Part shown: positions 9,813 to 18,669 of the stretch, piece by piece | Numbering within the stretch: the first letter of the stretch is position 1 | Layout of the letters: each line of letters opens with the position of its first letter | Assembly: GCA_964397255.1 (NCBI GenBank) | Contig: CAYNHQ010000004.1 | Coordinates: forward strand, 62,001 to 126,000 | DNA: 64,000 bases | Reading direction: 5' to 3' | DNA from: CAYNHQ01 sp964397255 | Lineage (GTDB): Bacteria > Bdellovibrionota_G > JALEGL01 > DATDPG01 | Translations under genes and position numbers: made by a program | The notes under the pieces: model-generated | What the model was told of the DNA's origin: nothing | The model's database searches: none | The model's input: only the letters and a program-made list of their open reading frames with translations

Positions 9813-10718
9813 TCAATCTCCCGCGGGTGGCTCAAAAAGATGATCGTCAATTAATTGCTGTTCTTTAATGATATGGATGCGGACCCCTCCCAGTATTTTC
9901 CGGATCTTCTTCCGGATGGGGTCTAGCGAGTTCATCAAATCACTCGACATGGATTCTACTTCTCCTGTTAATCGCTCCGTCGTCTTTTCTAATTCTAGCA
10001 ATTGATGTTTCATTTGATGGGTTCGCGAGGCCAACCACGGAGAATCAAACTCTATGTCCGTGTAGATCCCATGGTTCGTTCGAACCTTATTTCGATGTTC
10101 CCGAATGGCGTCAAGTGCCGCCTTGATATTGAGAGCCATGACCAGCAGCATCGCCCAATCTTTTTGAGGATCGGTCACCCTCCCGACATTAGCTGCCTTC
10201 TTTAAGTGGTCGGTGGCGCTGGAAAGAGCGATAGTTTCGTCCCCAGGGTCACTCGTTAAATTGTCCAGCCAGATCGGAGGAAGCGTCACTTCGCGTTTTA
10301 CAAATTTTCCAAGAAAGTTTGCAAGGGAAAGAAACTGATCCCATGTCTGAGGCTTGATCACAAAACCATCGGCGTCCAAATCTGCGCAATTTAATATATC
10401 CTGTTCATTGCGCGAACCGGTCAACACCACAAATGGAATTTCCTTTAAATCCACATCATTTTTGCGTTCGTAAAGCACAGCCTGTCCGCTCTTTCGCGGA
10501 AGGTTTAGATCAAGGAGAACGATATCGGGACGAAAAGCATTTCGGAATTTTCCCACCTGGTGAATAAAGGCGATGCAATCGTCACCATCATCGACGACGT
10601 CTAATATAAATTCGTGATCCGTTTCGTTGAGTGCCTGCTCCAACAACTGAACATCGCCGGGATTGTCCTCCACCATGAGAATTCGTGTAGGGCCATGATT
10701 TCGATCTTTTCGGGCCAT
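9813..10718 (-). CDS. Response regulator with unknown C-terminal helical domain
   Basis: 301 aa from ATG 10718, which has AAGGAGG at good spacing; a frame from 10793 would add 25 poorly supported residues. The N-terminal receiver (1-145) is Rcp1-like with 'MVEDNPGD', Asp70 in 'VLLDLNLPRKSG' and Lys122 in 'FVIKPQ'. Residues about 160-301 form a second region predicted mostly helical, with heptad-like 'HQMKHQLLELEKTTERLTGEVESMSSDL', that I cannot assign to a known output family. It holds several His residues but no clear HPt motif. It begins the three-gene set with the PAS kinase and the small receiver downstream. It could be a scaffold or phosphorelay adaptor (inference). Confidence 0.85.
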   Translation of the reverse strand: MARKDRNHGPTRILMVEDNPGDVQLLEQALNETDHEFILDVVDDGDDCIAFIHQVGKFRNAFRPDIVLLDLNLPRKSGQAVLYERKNDVDLKEIPFVVLTGSRNEQDILNCADLDADGFVIKPQTWDQFLSLANFLGKFVKREVTLPPIWLDNLTSDPGDETIALSSATDHLKKAANVGRVTDPQKDWAMLLVMALNIKAALDAIREHRNKVRTNHGIYTDIEFDSPWLASRTHQMKHQLLELEKTTERLTGEVESMSSDLMNSLDPIRKKIRKILGGVRIHIIKEQQLIDDHLFEPPAGD

Positions 10719-10944
10719 GCGATCCTCCTTAATGCCGAGCCAACTTTGAATGGTTATTTTTGGATACTCCTCTCTAGTGTAGGAGTCACGCAAGTCCGAG
10801 TCGATGAAGTATTTAGGAAAAGAATTGATCTAGGGGGTTGAAATCAAACGGCCTTTTTGTTCGAGGGCGAAAGGCGTAGCAAAATCATGGCGATCTATGG
10901 AAAAAATCCAGAGATGGAACAAGAACAAATGAAAAGTCAAGCGT

Positions 10945-11325
10945 TTAAACGCTGATCATCGATGGAGGAGTGTACTCACGAGCTAGATCGAATAAAGCTT
11001 CGGGATTTACGGGTTTTATCAGCGTGTCGTTGACTTTGAGCTCTTCCAATTCTTCCCTGGTCAATTCAGAACACGTCAAAACGACCACCGGTATGGTCGC
11101 GATCGAAGGATCCGAAAGTTGGGCTTTGCGAAAATTCCAGCCATCCACCACCGGCATAAAAAGATCGAGGAGAATCAGATGTGGTTTTTCTCCCCCACTT
11201 AAAATCTCAAGAGCGTCCTGACCGTGGATGGCGGTCTCCACCCGGTACCCTTCCAACCGGAACAGCTGCGCAAGGCCCGTTCGAATTAGGTCATTGTCCT
11301 CGACGATCAATATATCGACCGACAT
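10945..11325 (-). CDS. CheY-like single-domain response regulator
   Basis: 126 aa, ATG 11325 with GGAGGTTGAGGC before it. Stand-alone receiver: 'LIVEDND' (Glu9, Asp10), phospho-acceptor Asp54 in 'ILLDLFMPVVDG', a conserved Thr/Ser in 'VVLTCSE' and Lys in 'TLIKPVNP'. It is not of the Rcp1 subtype of its two neighbours, because the loop after beta-2 is short. It sits 226 bp upstream of the receiver-kinase-receiver set, so it may have its own promoter. No output domain is present. Confidence 0.9.
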   Translation of the reverse strand: MSVDILIVEDNDLIRTGLAQLFRLEGYRVETAIHGQDALEILSGGEKPHLILLDLFMPVVDGWNFRKAQLSDPSIATIPVVVLTCSELTREELEELKVNDTLIKPVNPEALFDLAREYTPPSMISV

Positions 11326-11559
11326 GCCTCAACCTCCATGATTTTCGCCATGTTCTTGTACCATAGCACCGCTCGTTTCCAATTCGCAACTGGGGAATGA
11401 GTCCCTTCATGAATAGGCGCCCTAACGGTGTGCGTCAGTAACTTTTCTTTGCATAAATCCTATTCCGCCCCTCTTTGATTCTTAGAAAAAGGTTCCATCT
11501 TTTTTTATGGGGGCGAAGTTTTTTATACTCGACCTCTCACCAATTGAAAGGATCCTGCC

Positions 11560-12750
11560 ATGAAACGAATTGTTTTCTTATCTCTCTCACTGACACTTGC
11601 CTTTGGGCTTATCGCTTGTAGCTCTTCTGATTCAAGCAGCTCTCAGGCGCCCGATCTTGTTTTCGAGAAGGCGTCAAACGCGGTCTCGAGTTCTATGAAG
11701 GTCGCAGGCTCAAACATTTCACGCCTGGGCGCTCGAGGATTTTCGACTCCAAGTGACCCGAAGTGTGGTGTAAGCGGCGCACCGCTCGACAGTAATGGAG
11801 ACCAAATATCTGAAAGCGATGCCTCATACGCGGGCAGTTTTTTTTATTGTCTCATCAAACAATATTCCAAAGGGCCGGATTCCCTCTTGGGTGCGATGTC
11901 GCTTGCAAAGGGAATCACTTGCATGGTGAAAGATTCCATTCAATTCACGGGAGAAGCCGTGGATCTCAGCGGTTTGACAGTAGATGGTACCTGTTTCCCC
12001 GATGATTTTGTTGCCGAGGCGAAGAGCGACCACACGTCGGAGCTCTCTACTGCCGGAACCATTAAAACGTCTCAAATGGGTTCTCCGCTCTTTGGCAACA
12101 AGAGCGCGTGGGATTACAGCATTGAAATTTCAGTTCCCAATGACGATCCGACTCGGGTCATCGATATCAAGATGCTTTTTAAAGTGAGCGATACGCTCGC
12201 CGCTGTGTCGGCACTCACCAAGGTTAACGGCCATTCCAATGATGCTTTCGCAGTGTATGTAAATACGGACAAAGGCATTCTTCGCTACGAATCGAAAAAT
12301 CAACGTTACTTGGAAGCCGCAACGGTGGACAACAGCACGGGCTGGAACCGGCATAATCGTGTGCTCGTCAAAGGCAATCTGGACGCCAACGGAAATTTTA
12401 CCGATGTGTCCGATGTGCAAGCCCTTCATTCGGATCTCTATAAACATGATCCAAGCCCAGACACGGACTCCGGAATTATATTGTCGCTCCTCGGAAATCC
12501 GACCGACGGATTTTTTACTCACAATTTACATTTGCAAGGCGATGTCGCGCTGTTTAGCGACTTTGCATCTGACGTCTCGGGATGTGTCAGCGGCACATGC
12601 GATGGAAATAGCGGAATTGCCATCTCCTCCACGGACGATCTTGATTTTGTCATGAGTCCCACAGGGCCCAATTTCGTCTCCGGTGCGGATTGGTTCAAAG
12701 ATACCGGCCCGCTCAGCTTTACTTCCGTGACGACCGCGGACTCGCAGTAA
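11560..12750 (+). CDS. Predicted lipoprotein, unknown function
   Basis: 396 aa, ATG 11560, preceded by GAAAGGATCCTGCC. The leader 'MKRIVFLSLSLTLAFGL' ends in a lipobox 'LIAC', so the mature protein starts at a lipidated Cys followed by a Ser-rich linker ('SSSDSSSSQ'). Beyond that I recognise no family. The mature region contains a few spaced Cys residues and many Asp/Asn/Ser, consistent with an extracytoplasmic beta-rich protein. It is divergent from the signalling island across a 234-bp gap and stands alone. A TATACT about 30 bp upstream could be a -10 box, but no good -35 is visible. Confidence 0.75.
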   Translation: MKRIVFLSLSLTLAFGLIACSSSDSSSSQAPDLVFEKASNAVSSSMKVAGSNISRLGARGFSTPSDPKCGVSGAPLDSNGDQISESDASYAGSFFYCLIKQYSKGPDSLLGAMSLAKGITCMVKDSIQFTGEAVDLSGLTVDGTCFPDDFVAEAKSDHTSELSTAGTIKTSQMGSPLFGNKSAWDYSIEISVPNDDPTRVIDIKMLFKVSDTLAAVSALTKVNGHSNDAFAVYVNTDKGILRYESKNQRYLEAATVDNSTGWNRHNRVLVKGNLDANGNFTDVSDVQALHSDLYKHDPSPDTDSGIILSLLGNPTDGFFTHNLHLQGDVALFSDFASDVSGCVSGTCDGNSGIAISSTDDLDFVMSPTGPNFVSGADWFKDTGPLSFTSVTTADSQ

Positions 12751-12835
12751 ATTTCATCACGTCACCGTCCGGATGCGGTTACGGACAGTGCAAGACTTTT
12801 GCGTTCTCCGCTTTACCGACGGTCATTGTTGGCAG

Positions 12836-13114
12836 TTACTTTTTCACCCAATCCAAGGCTCGCTCGAAACTGACCAGTTTTCGAATCAAGGCGTTGTATT
12901 TGGAATGGGCGGAATCCGAATCTATTTCATTCAGCATGTCATACAAACGATGTTCCGGATTCGCGATGGACGAACTCGGGATGTTTTTTAGCGTTTGTTT
13001 CAGTCGGGGGTGGCCGATGGCTATCAGAAGCGATTCAATGGTGACCTTATTTTGAGCAAGGTCCCGGAGCCCTTTTTCGATGAGATCCTCTCCCGGCAAT
13101 CCTTTAAAATGCAT
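12836..13114 (-). CDS. Small hypothetical protein
   Basis: 92 aa, ATG 13114. No recognisable domain; predicted helical and charged, for example 'EDLIEKGLRDLAQNKVTIESLLIAIG', with a Pro-containing middle. The reading frame has a natural amino-acid mix and sits in a slot otherwise unoccupied, between a lipoprotein gene and a divergently transcribed membrane protein gene. There is no Shine-Dalgarno; instead a TATAAT hexamer ends five bases before the ATG, so translation may be leaderless. I favour a real gene, but only moderately. Confidence 0.5.
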   Translation of the reverse strand: MHFKGLPGEDLIEKGLRDLAQNKVTIESLLIAIGHPRLKQTLKNIPSSSIANPEHRLYDMLNEIDSDSAHSKYNALIRKLVSFERALDWVKK

Positions 13115-13119
13115 TCCCC

Positions 13120-13149
13120 ATTATAACCCTCAAATCGACGTGTCGTCAT
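13120..13149 (-). promoter_or_regulatory. Candidate promoter giving a leaderless transcript
   Basis: On the minus strand, ATGACG (13149-13144; four of six matches to TTGACA) is followed after 18 bp by a perfect TATAAT (13125-13120). The start codon of the 92-aa ORF lies five bases further on, so transcription would begin at or next to the ATG. This explains the missing Shine-Dalgarno. It is a sequence match only. Confidence 0.4.
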
Positions 13150-13248
13150 CGTTATAGAAGAATCCTAAGTCCGGTATAGTATTGCCGCAGAGATGGATGA
13201 CACTTTCGACGGCTTGCCGGACATAACTCCGCCAAATTTCGCTCATTG

Positions 13249-14749
13249 ATGACATTTCGGAGACCAAATCTTGTTTTAAAGTCGATAGCTTTTTCTTTAT
13301 TGGCGTTGTGGTCGCTGGCAATCGTGACACGGCTCGGGCTCTTAATCCCCATTCAAAGGGACATTGTGTATCCCGAAGGGGCATTGGTCGCAAACGCAGG
13401 TCAGATTTTGCAAGGTATTGGCCCCTACGGGGATTGGACCCAGTGGCCCCACTATATGTTTTGTTATGGTCCATTAACTTATTACATTCCAGTTTGGCTT
13501 TTAAAATTTTTTAGCCACACCAGCCAAACGTTTGATCTCTATTATTCTGGAAGAATATTCTCATTTGTATGCATCATCGGTCTGGGCATATGTGCGATTA
13601 TCTTGTCTCGCGCCCTGCATCTTGCCTGGCAGTCCTACGCCTTAGTTTTCACTCTCCTGTTTGCGTGGCATCGGCCGCTGTTTGAAGGGGCAGTCAGTTT
13701 TCGGCCCGACGCGCCTCAAGTATTCTTTTCTTTGCTTTCGTTGGTTGCTGCCATGGTCGGGGGGGGGGGGACGGCCCTCTGTCCTAAAGGTGACCATCGC
13801 GTTTGTGTCTGTTTCGATCGCCATGTGGTTCAAACCGACTTCGTGGGGGATGATCGCGACCCTCTTGGTTTGGGTGGGAATTCTAAAACCTTTGAGATTC
13901 TTTTTTTTCACACTTCTTCTTTTTGTAACGATCAACTTAGGATGTCTGTGGGCTCTCGAAGTGCATTGGAATCATTTGTTTTTGTCAAATTTGAAAGCGT
14001 CGTTCATTGGGACCAATCTTTGGGCACCCCTCATGTTAACGGATTCCGACTTCACGCCATGGATTCCGAGAATCGTATTAGGGGCTGGATTTTTGTCAGC
14101 TCTGATCCGAATCCGCATTTATAAAGGCACCGAGTGGGTGTTTCGCAGAAGGCTCTTGGAATTCGCGACTCTAGCTACAATCGTGACGTCCCTTTTTTGT
14201 GCTTCGATTCATTGGGGATCTCATGTGAACTATTTCTTTGAAGCCTATGTTCTATGTTCCATTCTCGCGACTAAACAGGCTGTTTTGTCGTGGCGTTTCT
14301 TCCGAAGGAGGGCGAATTTTTCGAGAATACAGTTCATCCGTATCGTGGTTTGCCTGGGGATTGCGGCCTTTGTTGGTGTGAGACTGCCTACTGTTGTGAG
14401 GGAGTGCGAAGATGAAGTAGCGGATTGGAAGGTACAGAGCCTAGATCAACAGGTCTCCACTTTGTCGGGTGAAATTTTTACCACATTTCCAATGTTGGCT
14501 CTTCGGCGTCCCTCGCCTCCGACGCTTATGGATTGGATGCTCTTCGGACAGCACGTGCGTTTAGGTGATTTGAGTGGAGATACTCTTATGGATAGAATTA
14601 CGTCGCGAAAATTTGACGCGATTATTATTGACCCCATATTTGTCGATTTCGATAACCTTCTCTTACCCAAAGGTTTTAGAAAAAGACTATTTGAAAACTA
14701 CATGACGTTTGCCAGGTGGAAAGACGTGGTGATTTTACGGCCGAGATAA
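13249..14749 (+). CDS. Multi-pass membrane protein, glycosyltransferase-39-like, frameshifted at a G12 tract
   Basis: Two frames must be joined: ATG 13249 to the poly-G tract at 13759-13770, then a second frame from the tract to 14749, giving about 500 aa. With 11 instead of 12 Gs the frame is continuous through '...AAMVGGGG' into 'RPSVLKVTIAFV'. The joined protein has about ten membrane segments. An early luminal loop 'DIVYPEGALVANAGQIL' and 'YGPLTYY' resembles the first loop of GT39/ArnT-type lipid-linked sugar transferases, and 'FRPDAPQVFFSL' resembles their second conserved region. A C-terminal soluble tail (about 130 aa) follows. The break may be an assembly error or true phase variation. 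As written, translation in the first frame would continue to a stop at 14124 with nonsense sequence. Substrate unknown. Confidence 0.7.
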
Positions 14750-14783
14750 GTCCTCTCCATCCATGTGCTATGCCAGGCGGAGT

Positions 14784-17591
14784 TTACTGCACAGTCCAAA
14801 TGTGATTGCGGACGGCGGTGATTTGTTTTTCGGGGTCGGCGCTGTCGCCGACGGCAATTCCCATCGGTGTGCCGTCATCGTTATAAAAGAGCCCCGGCAT
14901 TCGGGTTCCCGGCATTAATTTCTGAGGATTTCGAAGCCATTCGGCGATCCAGTCGTATCGAAGGCGGTTTTTCGCCATCTGAAAATTCGGCGCAAGAGTA
15001 GAGGTGTCCCGATTGGGGTCCGGTTTCCCGACCACATGACAGCTCAGACAAGAGAGTTTCGAAAAGACAAGATTTCCGTAATCTTTCTCCTCTTTGGTTT
15101 GCGAAACCACAGGCTGATTTTCGATTTGAGGAAGGAGATGGTCCAGCGCACGGAAGTAACGAATGATGGTGTTCTTCTCATCATCCGTAAAGCCAAACGT
15201 CGGCATACGGACGTTGAGCCAGGGACGAATCGGCGTGGGACCCTGGAGAAAATGATACAGCCAATCTTGCTGGACTTTCTTTCCTTCGCTGTTGAGGTTC
15301 GGGGGGCCGAGGCTGGGATCTTCATAGTAATCCAAAATTTCTCCACCCCGGCCTTCGATCGTATGGCAGCCACGACAATTAAGGCGCTTGATTAATTGCC
15401 TTCCCTCGCCGATCGCGACGTTCTCGGCCGTTGGAAGAGGCTTCCGATGTGCAGCAATGTCATACTTCCGAAGACCCGTCAGGAATGTGAAGATCGATTT
15501 TGCTTCCTCGGGCGTAAACTGGAACCAGGGCATTTTTAGTTTTTCCAGAGGTCCTTTTTCTTTCCCTTCGTCATAGATCCGAGGCTGCAGGAGTTTGTTA
15601 TAGATGTACGACTCGACCGTGTGATCGACCTTTGCGAATCCAAAATCAATTTGGCCAATCGGTTTATTGGCGATCACAGAAAGAATAGCACCGGTCGGTT
15701 TAGCTTCCTCAAATCCTGGGATGTTGTGGCAACCGAAGCAACCGTAAAAACTGATGGTTCGTTCACCGACATACAATTCGACCTCGACATCCGACATCGA
15801 ACGAACCTTCTTCTGGGCTTCTAGTATAGGCATACGGCTTTTCATATGATCCAAAGCCAGGGTTCGCATCATATAAATGTCTTCGGAAGGAACTGGCTGC
15901 GCGTCGAACTCAGGATCTTTTTTGGAAGAAAGATATTCCACGAGATCCGCTATTTCATTGTTGGTAAGGCGCAAATTCGGCATACGAGTTTCAGGCCAGT
16001 AGTCTTTTGGGTTCTTTAGCCAAGCCGCTAGCCACTCGCGCGTGACTTTCGAGCCGACTCTGCTCAGTTCCGGTCCGGCCTTAAAGTCTCGTTTCGACGG
16101 AAAATCGTCCATGATGTGGCATCCGAGGCAGCCCACCTTTCCAAAAAGGTCTTTGCCGCGCGCCACATCTCCGGGGGGTAGCGTCGTGACTGCCGACACC
16201 GTATAGGGCTCCGATTTTTGAAGAAGGTAGGCGATTGCCGCTTGAATTTCCGCGGTACTCCGGTTCTTGGCATCCAGGGTGTTGGTGTTCGGTAGGTCAA
16301 ACATTTGGGGCATGTTGGTCCTGGGGCGGAACCCCTTTGGATTTCGAACCCACTTATACATGAAGTCGCGATTGAGCTTGGAATTCACACGTCGGAGTGA
16401 AGGTCCTGTCTTTTGAATATTTTTCCAGCCCTCAATTTCATGGCAGCCAAAGCATCCGTAATGCTCCACCATCTCGAGCGCACGGCTGATCTTTTCGCCT
16501 TTGGGAACTTCGCGTCCTTGGTTGTGGCAGCCGTAACAAGTGCCTTCGGTAAAGGGCAGGGCGATCATGGGGTTCGCCCATTGCTCCATTCGATGCCAGC
16601 CATACTTCTTTTTCCAGTCGGCGGCCTGTTCCTCGCTTTGAGGCGTGTGCGCGGCGGTGGTAAAGGTAAGTCCCGCACCTAGGCCCGAGTGACACGACGT
16701 GCAGCCGAAGTCGTCGATCGTATGTTTGGATTTAGCCGATAGAAAAAGATCCAAATTGGGATGAGTTTTAAGCGGATTGGGTTGGTCTTCGTACCCAGCT
16801 CGATCAATCGCCACGTGGCAGGACATGCAATTGTCGGTGCGTTCCACTTTTGCGAAGTTGTAATCTTCGCGGATATCCCTGACGACAATTTGCTTCACCT
16901 TCGTGCTGGGCTGAATGAAATCAAGCAGAGGAATATCCAAGAGAAGCTGAACAATCGATGGGGCAAGCTTGTTTGCTTTCTTCTCTAGACCCCGCATTTT
17001 TTCGCTCAAGGCGTCGATATCTGCCTGCGCCTTTTGCTTGGCAGCGCTATATTCCTCCAGCGCTTTTTCAGTCTTGGATATTTCATCCGTTATTTGTTCG
17101 AGCGAAATCTTCGCACCCGCTACTTCGTTTCCGAGTCGCCTATATTGTTGCTGAACGCGCAAGTGGTTTTTGGTGTTGTGTTCGCGCGCTTCTTCGAGCG
17201 TATATCGAAGGGCGTCGTAATCCGCCTTCTTGCTTTTGTAGAGATTGTCTTGAGCGTACTTTCGATCCTTCAGTAATTTCACCGCTTGCTGAACGTTGAA
17301 AGCCGAAATCTCATTTTTTCTGTACTCGGCGTTGGCGGCCGATAAAGCTGACGTGGCCGCTTGATACTCAGGATTCTGTTCCAGGGCCTTTTTCATCTCG
17401 GCGATCTGCGCCTCCGAACGCTGGTACTCCAATTTTCGGAATTTACGCTGCCAAGATTTCCACTCGCGGTCGTAATCCTTTTGCACCATGAGGCCCACCG
17501 CAAGAAAGAGGGCGATGCTCGAAATGGCGAACCATTTATTCAATCGAAAAATATCGAAGAGATAATCGGGATCGAGAGGGCGCTTGCTCAT
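14784..17591 (-). CDS. Membrane-anchored octaheme cytochrome c of a cytochrome bc complex
   Basis: 935 aa, ATG 17591, overlapping the upstream subunit IV stop (ATGA). One N-terminal membrane anchor (about 20-37) is followed by a long predicted coiled coil (about 40-208, rich in Glu/Lys/Ala/Gln). Eight CxxCH heme sites follow: Cys255, 297, 352, 380, 488, 618, 739 and 848. At least five are in class I-like modules that end with an 'MP' axial-Met signature ('NMPQM', 'RMPNL', 'KMPWF', 'RMPTF', 'RMPGL'). It should take electrons from the Rieske/cytochrome b core on the periplasmic side and pass them on to a terminal acceptor or oxidase. A 170-residue coiled coil between anchor and hemes is unusual. 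It is the last gene of the bc operon. Confidence 0.9.
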   Translation of the reverse strand: MSKRPLDPDYLFDIFRLNKWFAISSIALFLAVGLMVQKDYDREWKSWQRKFRKLEYQRSEAQIAEMKKALEQNPEYQAATSALSAANAEYRKNEISAFNVQQAVKLLKDRKYAQDNLYKSKKADYDALRYTLEEAREHNTKNHLRVQQQYRRLGNEVAGAKISLEQITDEISKTEKALEEYSAAKQKAQADIDALSEKMRGLEKKANKLAPSIVQLLLDIPLLDFIQPSTKVKQIVVRDIREDYNFAKVERTDNCMSCHVAIDRAGYEDQPNPLKTHPNLDLFLSAKSKHTIDDFGCTSCHSGLGAGLTFTTAAHTPQSEEQAADWKKKYGWHRMEQWANPMIALPFTEGTCYGCHNQGREVPKGEKISRALEMVEHYGCFGCHEIEGWKNIQKTGPSLRRVNSKLNRDFMYKWVRNPKGFRPRTNMPQMFDLPNTNTLDAKNRSTAEIQAAIAYLLQKSEPYTVSAVTTLPPGDVARGKDLFGKVGCLGCHIMDDFPSKRDFKAGPELSRVGSKVTREWLAAWLKNPKDYWPETRMPNLRLTNNEIADLVEYLSSKKDPEFDAQPVPSEDIYMMRTLALDHMKSRMPILEAQKKVRSMSDVEVELYVGERTISFYGCFGCHNIPGFEEAKPTGAILSVIANKPIGQIDFGFAKVDHTVESYIYNKLLQPRIYDEGKEKGPLEKLKMPWFQFTPEEAKSIFTFLTGLRKYDIAAHRKPLPTAENVAIGEGRQLIKRLNCRGCHTIEGRGGEILDYYEDPSLGPPNLNSEGKKVQQDWLYHFLQGPTPIRPWLNVRMPTFGFTDDEKNTIIRYFRALDHLLPQIENQPVVSQTKEEKDYGNLVFSKLSCLSCHVVGKPDPNRDTSTLAPNFQMAKNRLRYDWIAEWLRNPQKLMPGTRMPGLFYNDDGTPMGIAVGDSADPEKQITAVRNHIWTVQ

Positions 17592-18664
17592 ATGTTAAAA
17601 AAGAACTCCGGTATGGCGATGATGTATTTCAAATTGATCGTCCAACGAAGGATCATTTTGATCGGCAGAGAAACCAGCGCCAGGAAGAGAAAGGAAAGCA
17701 GTGCGTACTGAATCGTGTTCAGATTCTCCTTGAATTTCTTCAATATGGTCTTTCCGAGGAGCGCGGGGAGGCCGCCCAAATAAGCGGCGACGGCTAGAAA
17801 TCCCGGGGCCTCTCGTATCAGAATATTTTGTGGTAGCCCGGTGTGAAGAAATCTCACCCAGATCAATTCGGAAAGATTGATGTTGGTGAGCGAAACCACT
17901 TTGTGTGGATCCCAATCTTCGTACGGACCAAAGAAGTTCCATCCCGGCCCTCTCATGAAAGTTCCGAGCATGATGAGAAGCACCCACTGGATCAAGAAAC
18001 CATACAAGTAATAACCGATAATGAATTGGCGGGGCCGAAAGGTGAATGCTCCATTTCCCTTCGGGTTTTTGTCAAGATAGGGAATCGCCATGAGGCCCAC
18101 GATAATGAGACCTGGGAATACAACGCCCGCGAGCCAGGGATCGAAGTAAACGAGCATTTCCTGCAAACCCAAAAAGTACCAAGGGGCCTTTGAGGGGTTC
18201 GGCGTAATGTTCGGATTGGCCGGATCCTCGAGCGGCGCTTGAAACACGACCGACCAAATGATCAGAAAAATCGTAATTCCAATGAGGGCAATGAATTCGA
18301 TAAAAACAAGGTTGGGCCACGTCATCATTTTTCGTGACTGTTCTTTTTCCAGCAGGGGTTCGCCCCCTTTTTCCCGCCGATCATTTTCGACCCCTTTGTA
18401 GAGTGCATACCAGGTGAGATAGCCCACCGAGGACAGCATGAGTGTGATCGGTATGTTGTCGGGAAGGAGAACAATTTCACGAAAGTGAGGATCGAAAAGC
18501 GAGGCCGCGAAAAAGAGAACGACCAATCCTCCCAAACTTCCCGCCACTTTGGGTTGAACAAAAAATTCCATCTTCCACATCGCAAGGAAAAATAGGGTGA
18601 CCGCGCCGAGATAAATGGTGGTCGGAGAAGCGACGGTGTTAACGATCGTAACGAGAGTGTGCAT
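17588..18664 (-). CDS. Cytochrome bc complex, subunit IV-like cytochrome b C-terminal protein
   Basis: 358 aa, ATG 18664. The C-terminal two thirds match subunit IV/cytochrome b C-terminal domains: the quinol-oxidation motif appears as 'KAPWYFLGLQEML' in place of PEWY, followed by 'DPWLAGVVFPG' and several membrane helices. The first 110 residues, with about three membrane segments ('IYLGAVTLFFLAMW', 'LGGLVVLFFAASL', 'TLMLSSVGYLTWYAL'), are extra relative to canonical subunit IV (about 160 aa). The split from cytochrome b6 resembles b6f and some menaquinol bc complexes. Five bases separate it from the cytochrome b6 stop, and its own stop overlaps the cytochrome c start, so the genes are translationally coupled. 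Confidence 0.88.
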   Translation of the reverse strand: MHTLVTIVNTVASPTTIYLGAVTLFFLAMWKMEFFVQPKVAGSLGGLVVLFFAASLFDPHFREIVLLPDNIPITLMLSSVGYLTWYALYKGVENDRREKGGEPLLEKEQSRKMMTWPNLVFIEFIALIGITIFLIIWSVVFQAPLEDPANPNITPNPSKAPWYFLGLQEMLVYFDPWLAGVVFPGLIIVGLMAIPYLDKNPKGNGAFTFRPRQFIIGYYLYGFLIQWVLLIMLGTFMRGPGWNFFGPYEDWDPHKVVSLTNINLSELIWVRFLHTGLPQNILIREAPGFLAVAAYLGGLPALLGKTILKKFKENLNTIQYALLSFLFLALVSLPIKMILRWTINLKYIIAIPEFFFNI

Positions 18665-18669
18665 TTGGG

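Noticed and set aside
13130..13474. 114-aa minus-strand frame overlapping the glycosyltransferase-like gene
   Set aside because: Most of it is antisense to a well-supported membrane protein; only its last part may be a remnant of a cytochrome gene (see finding).
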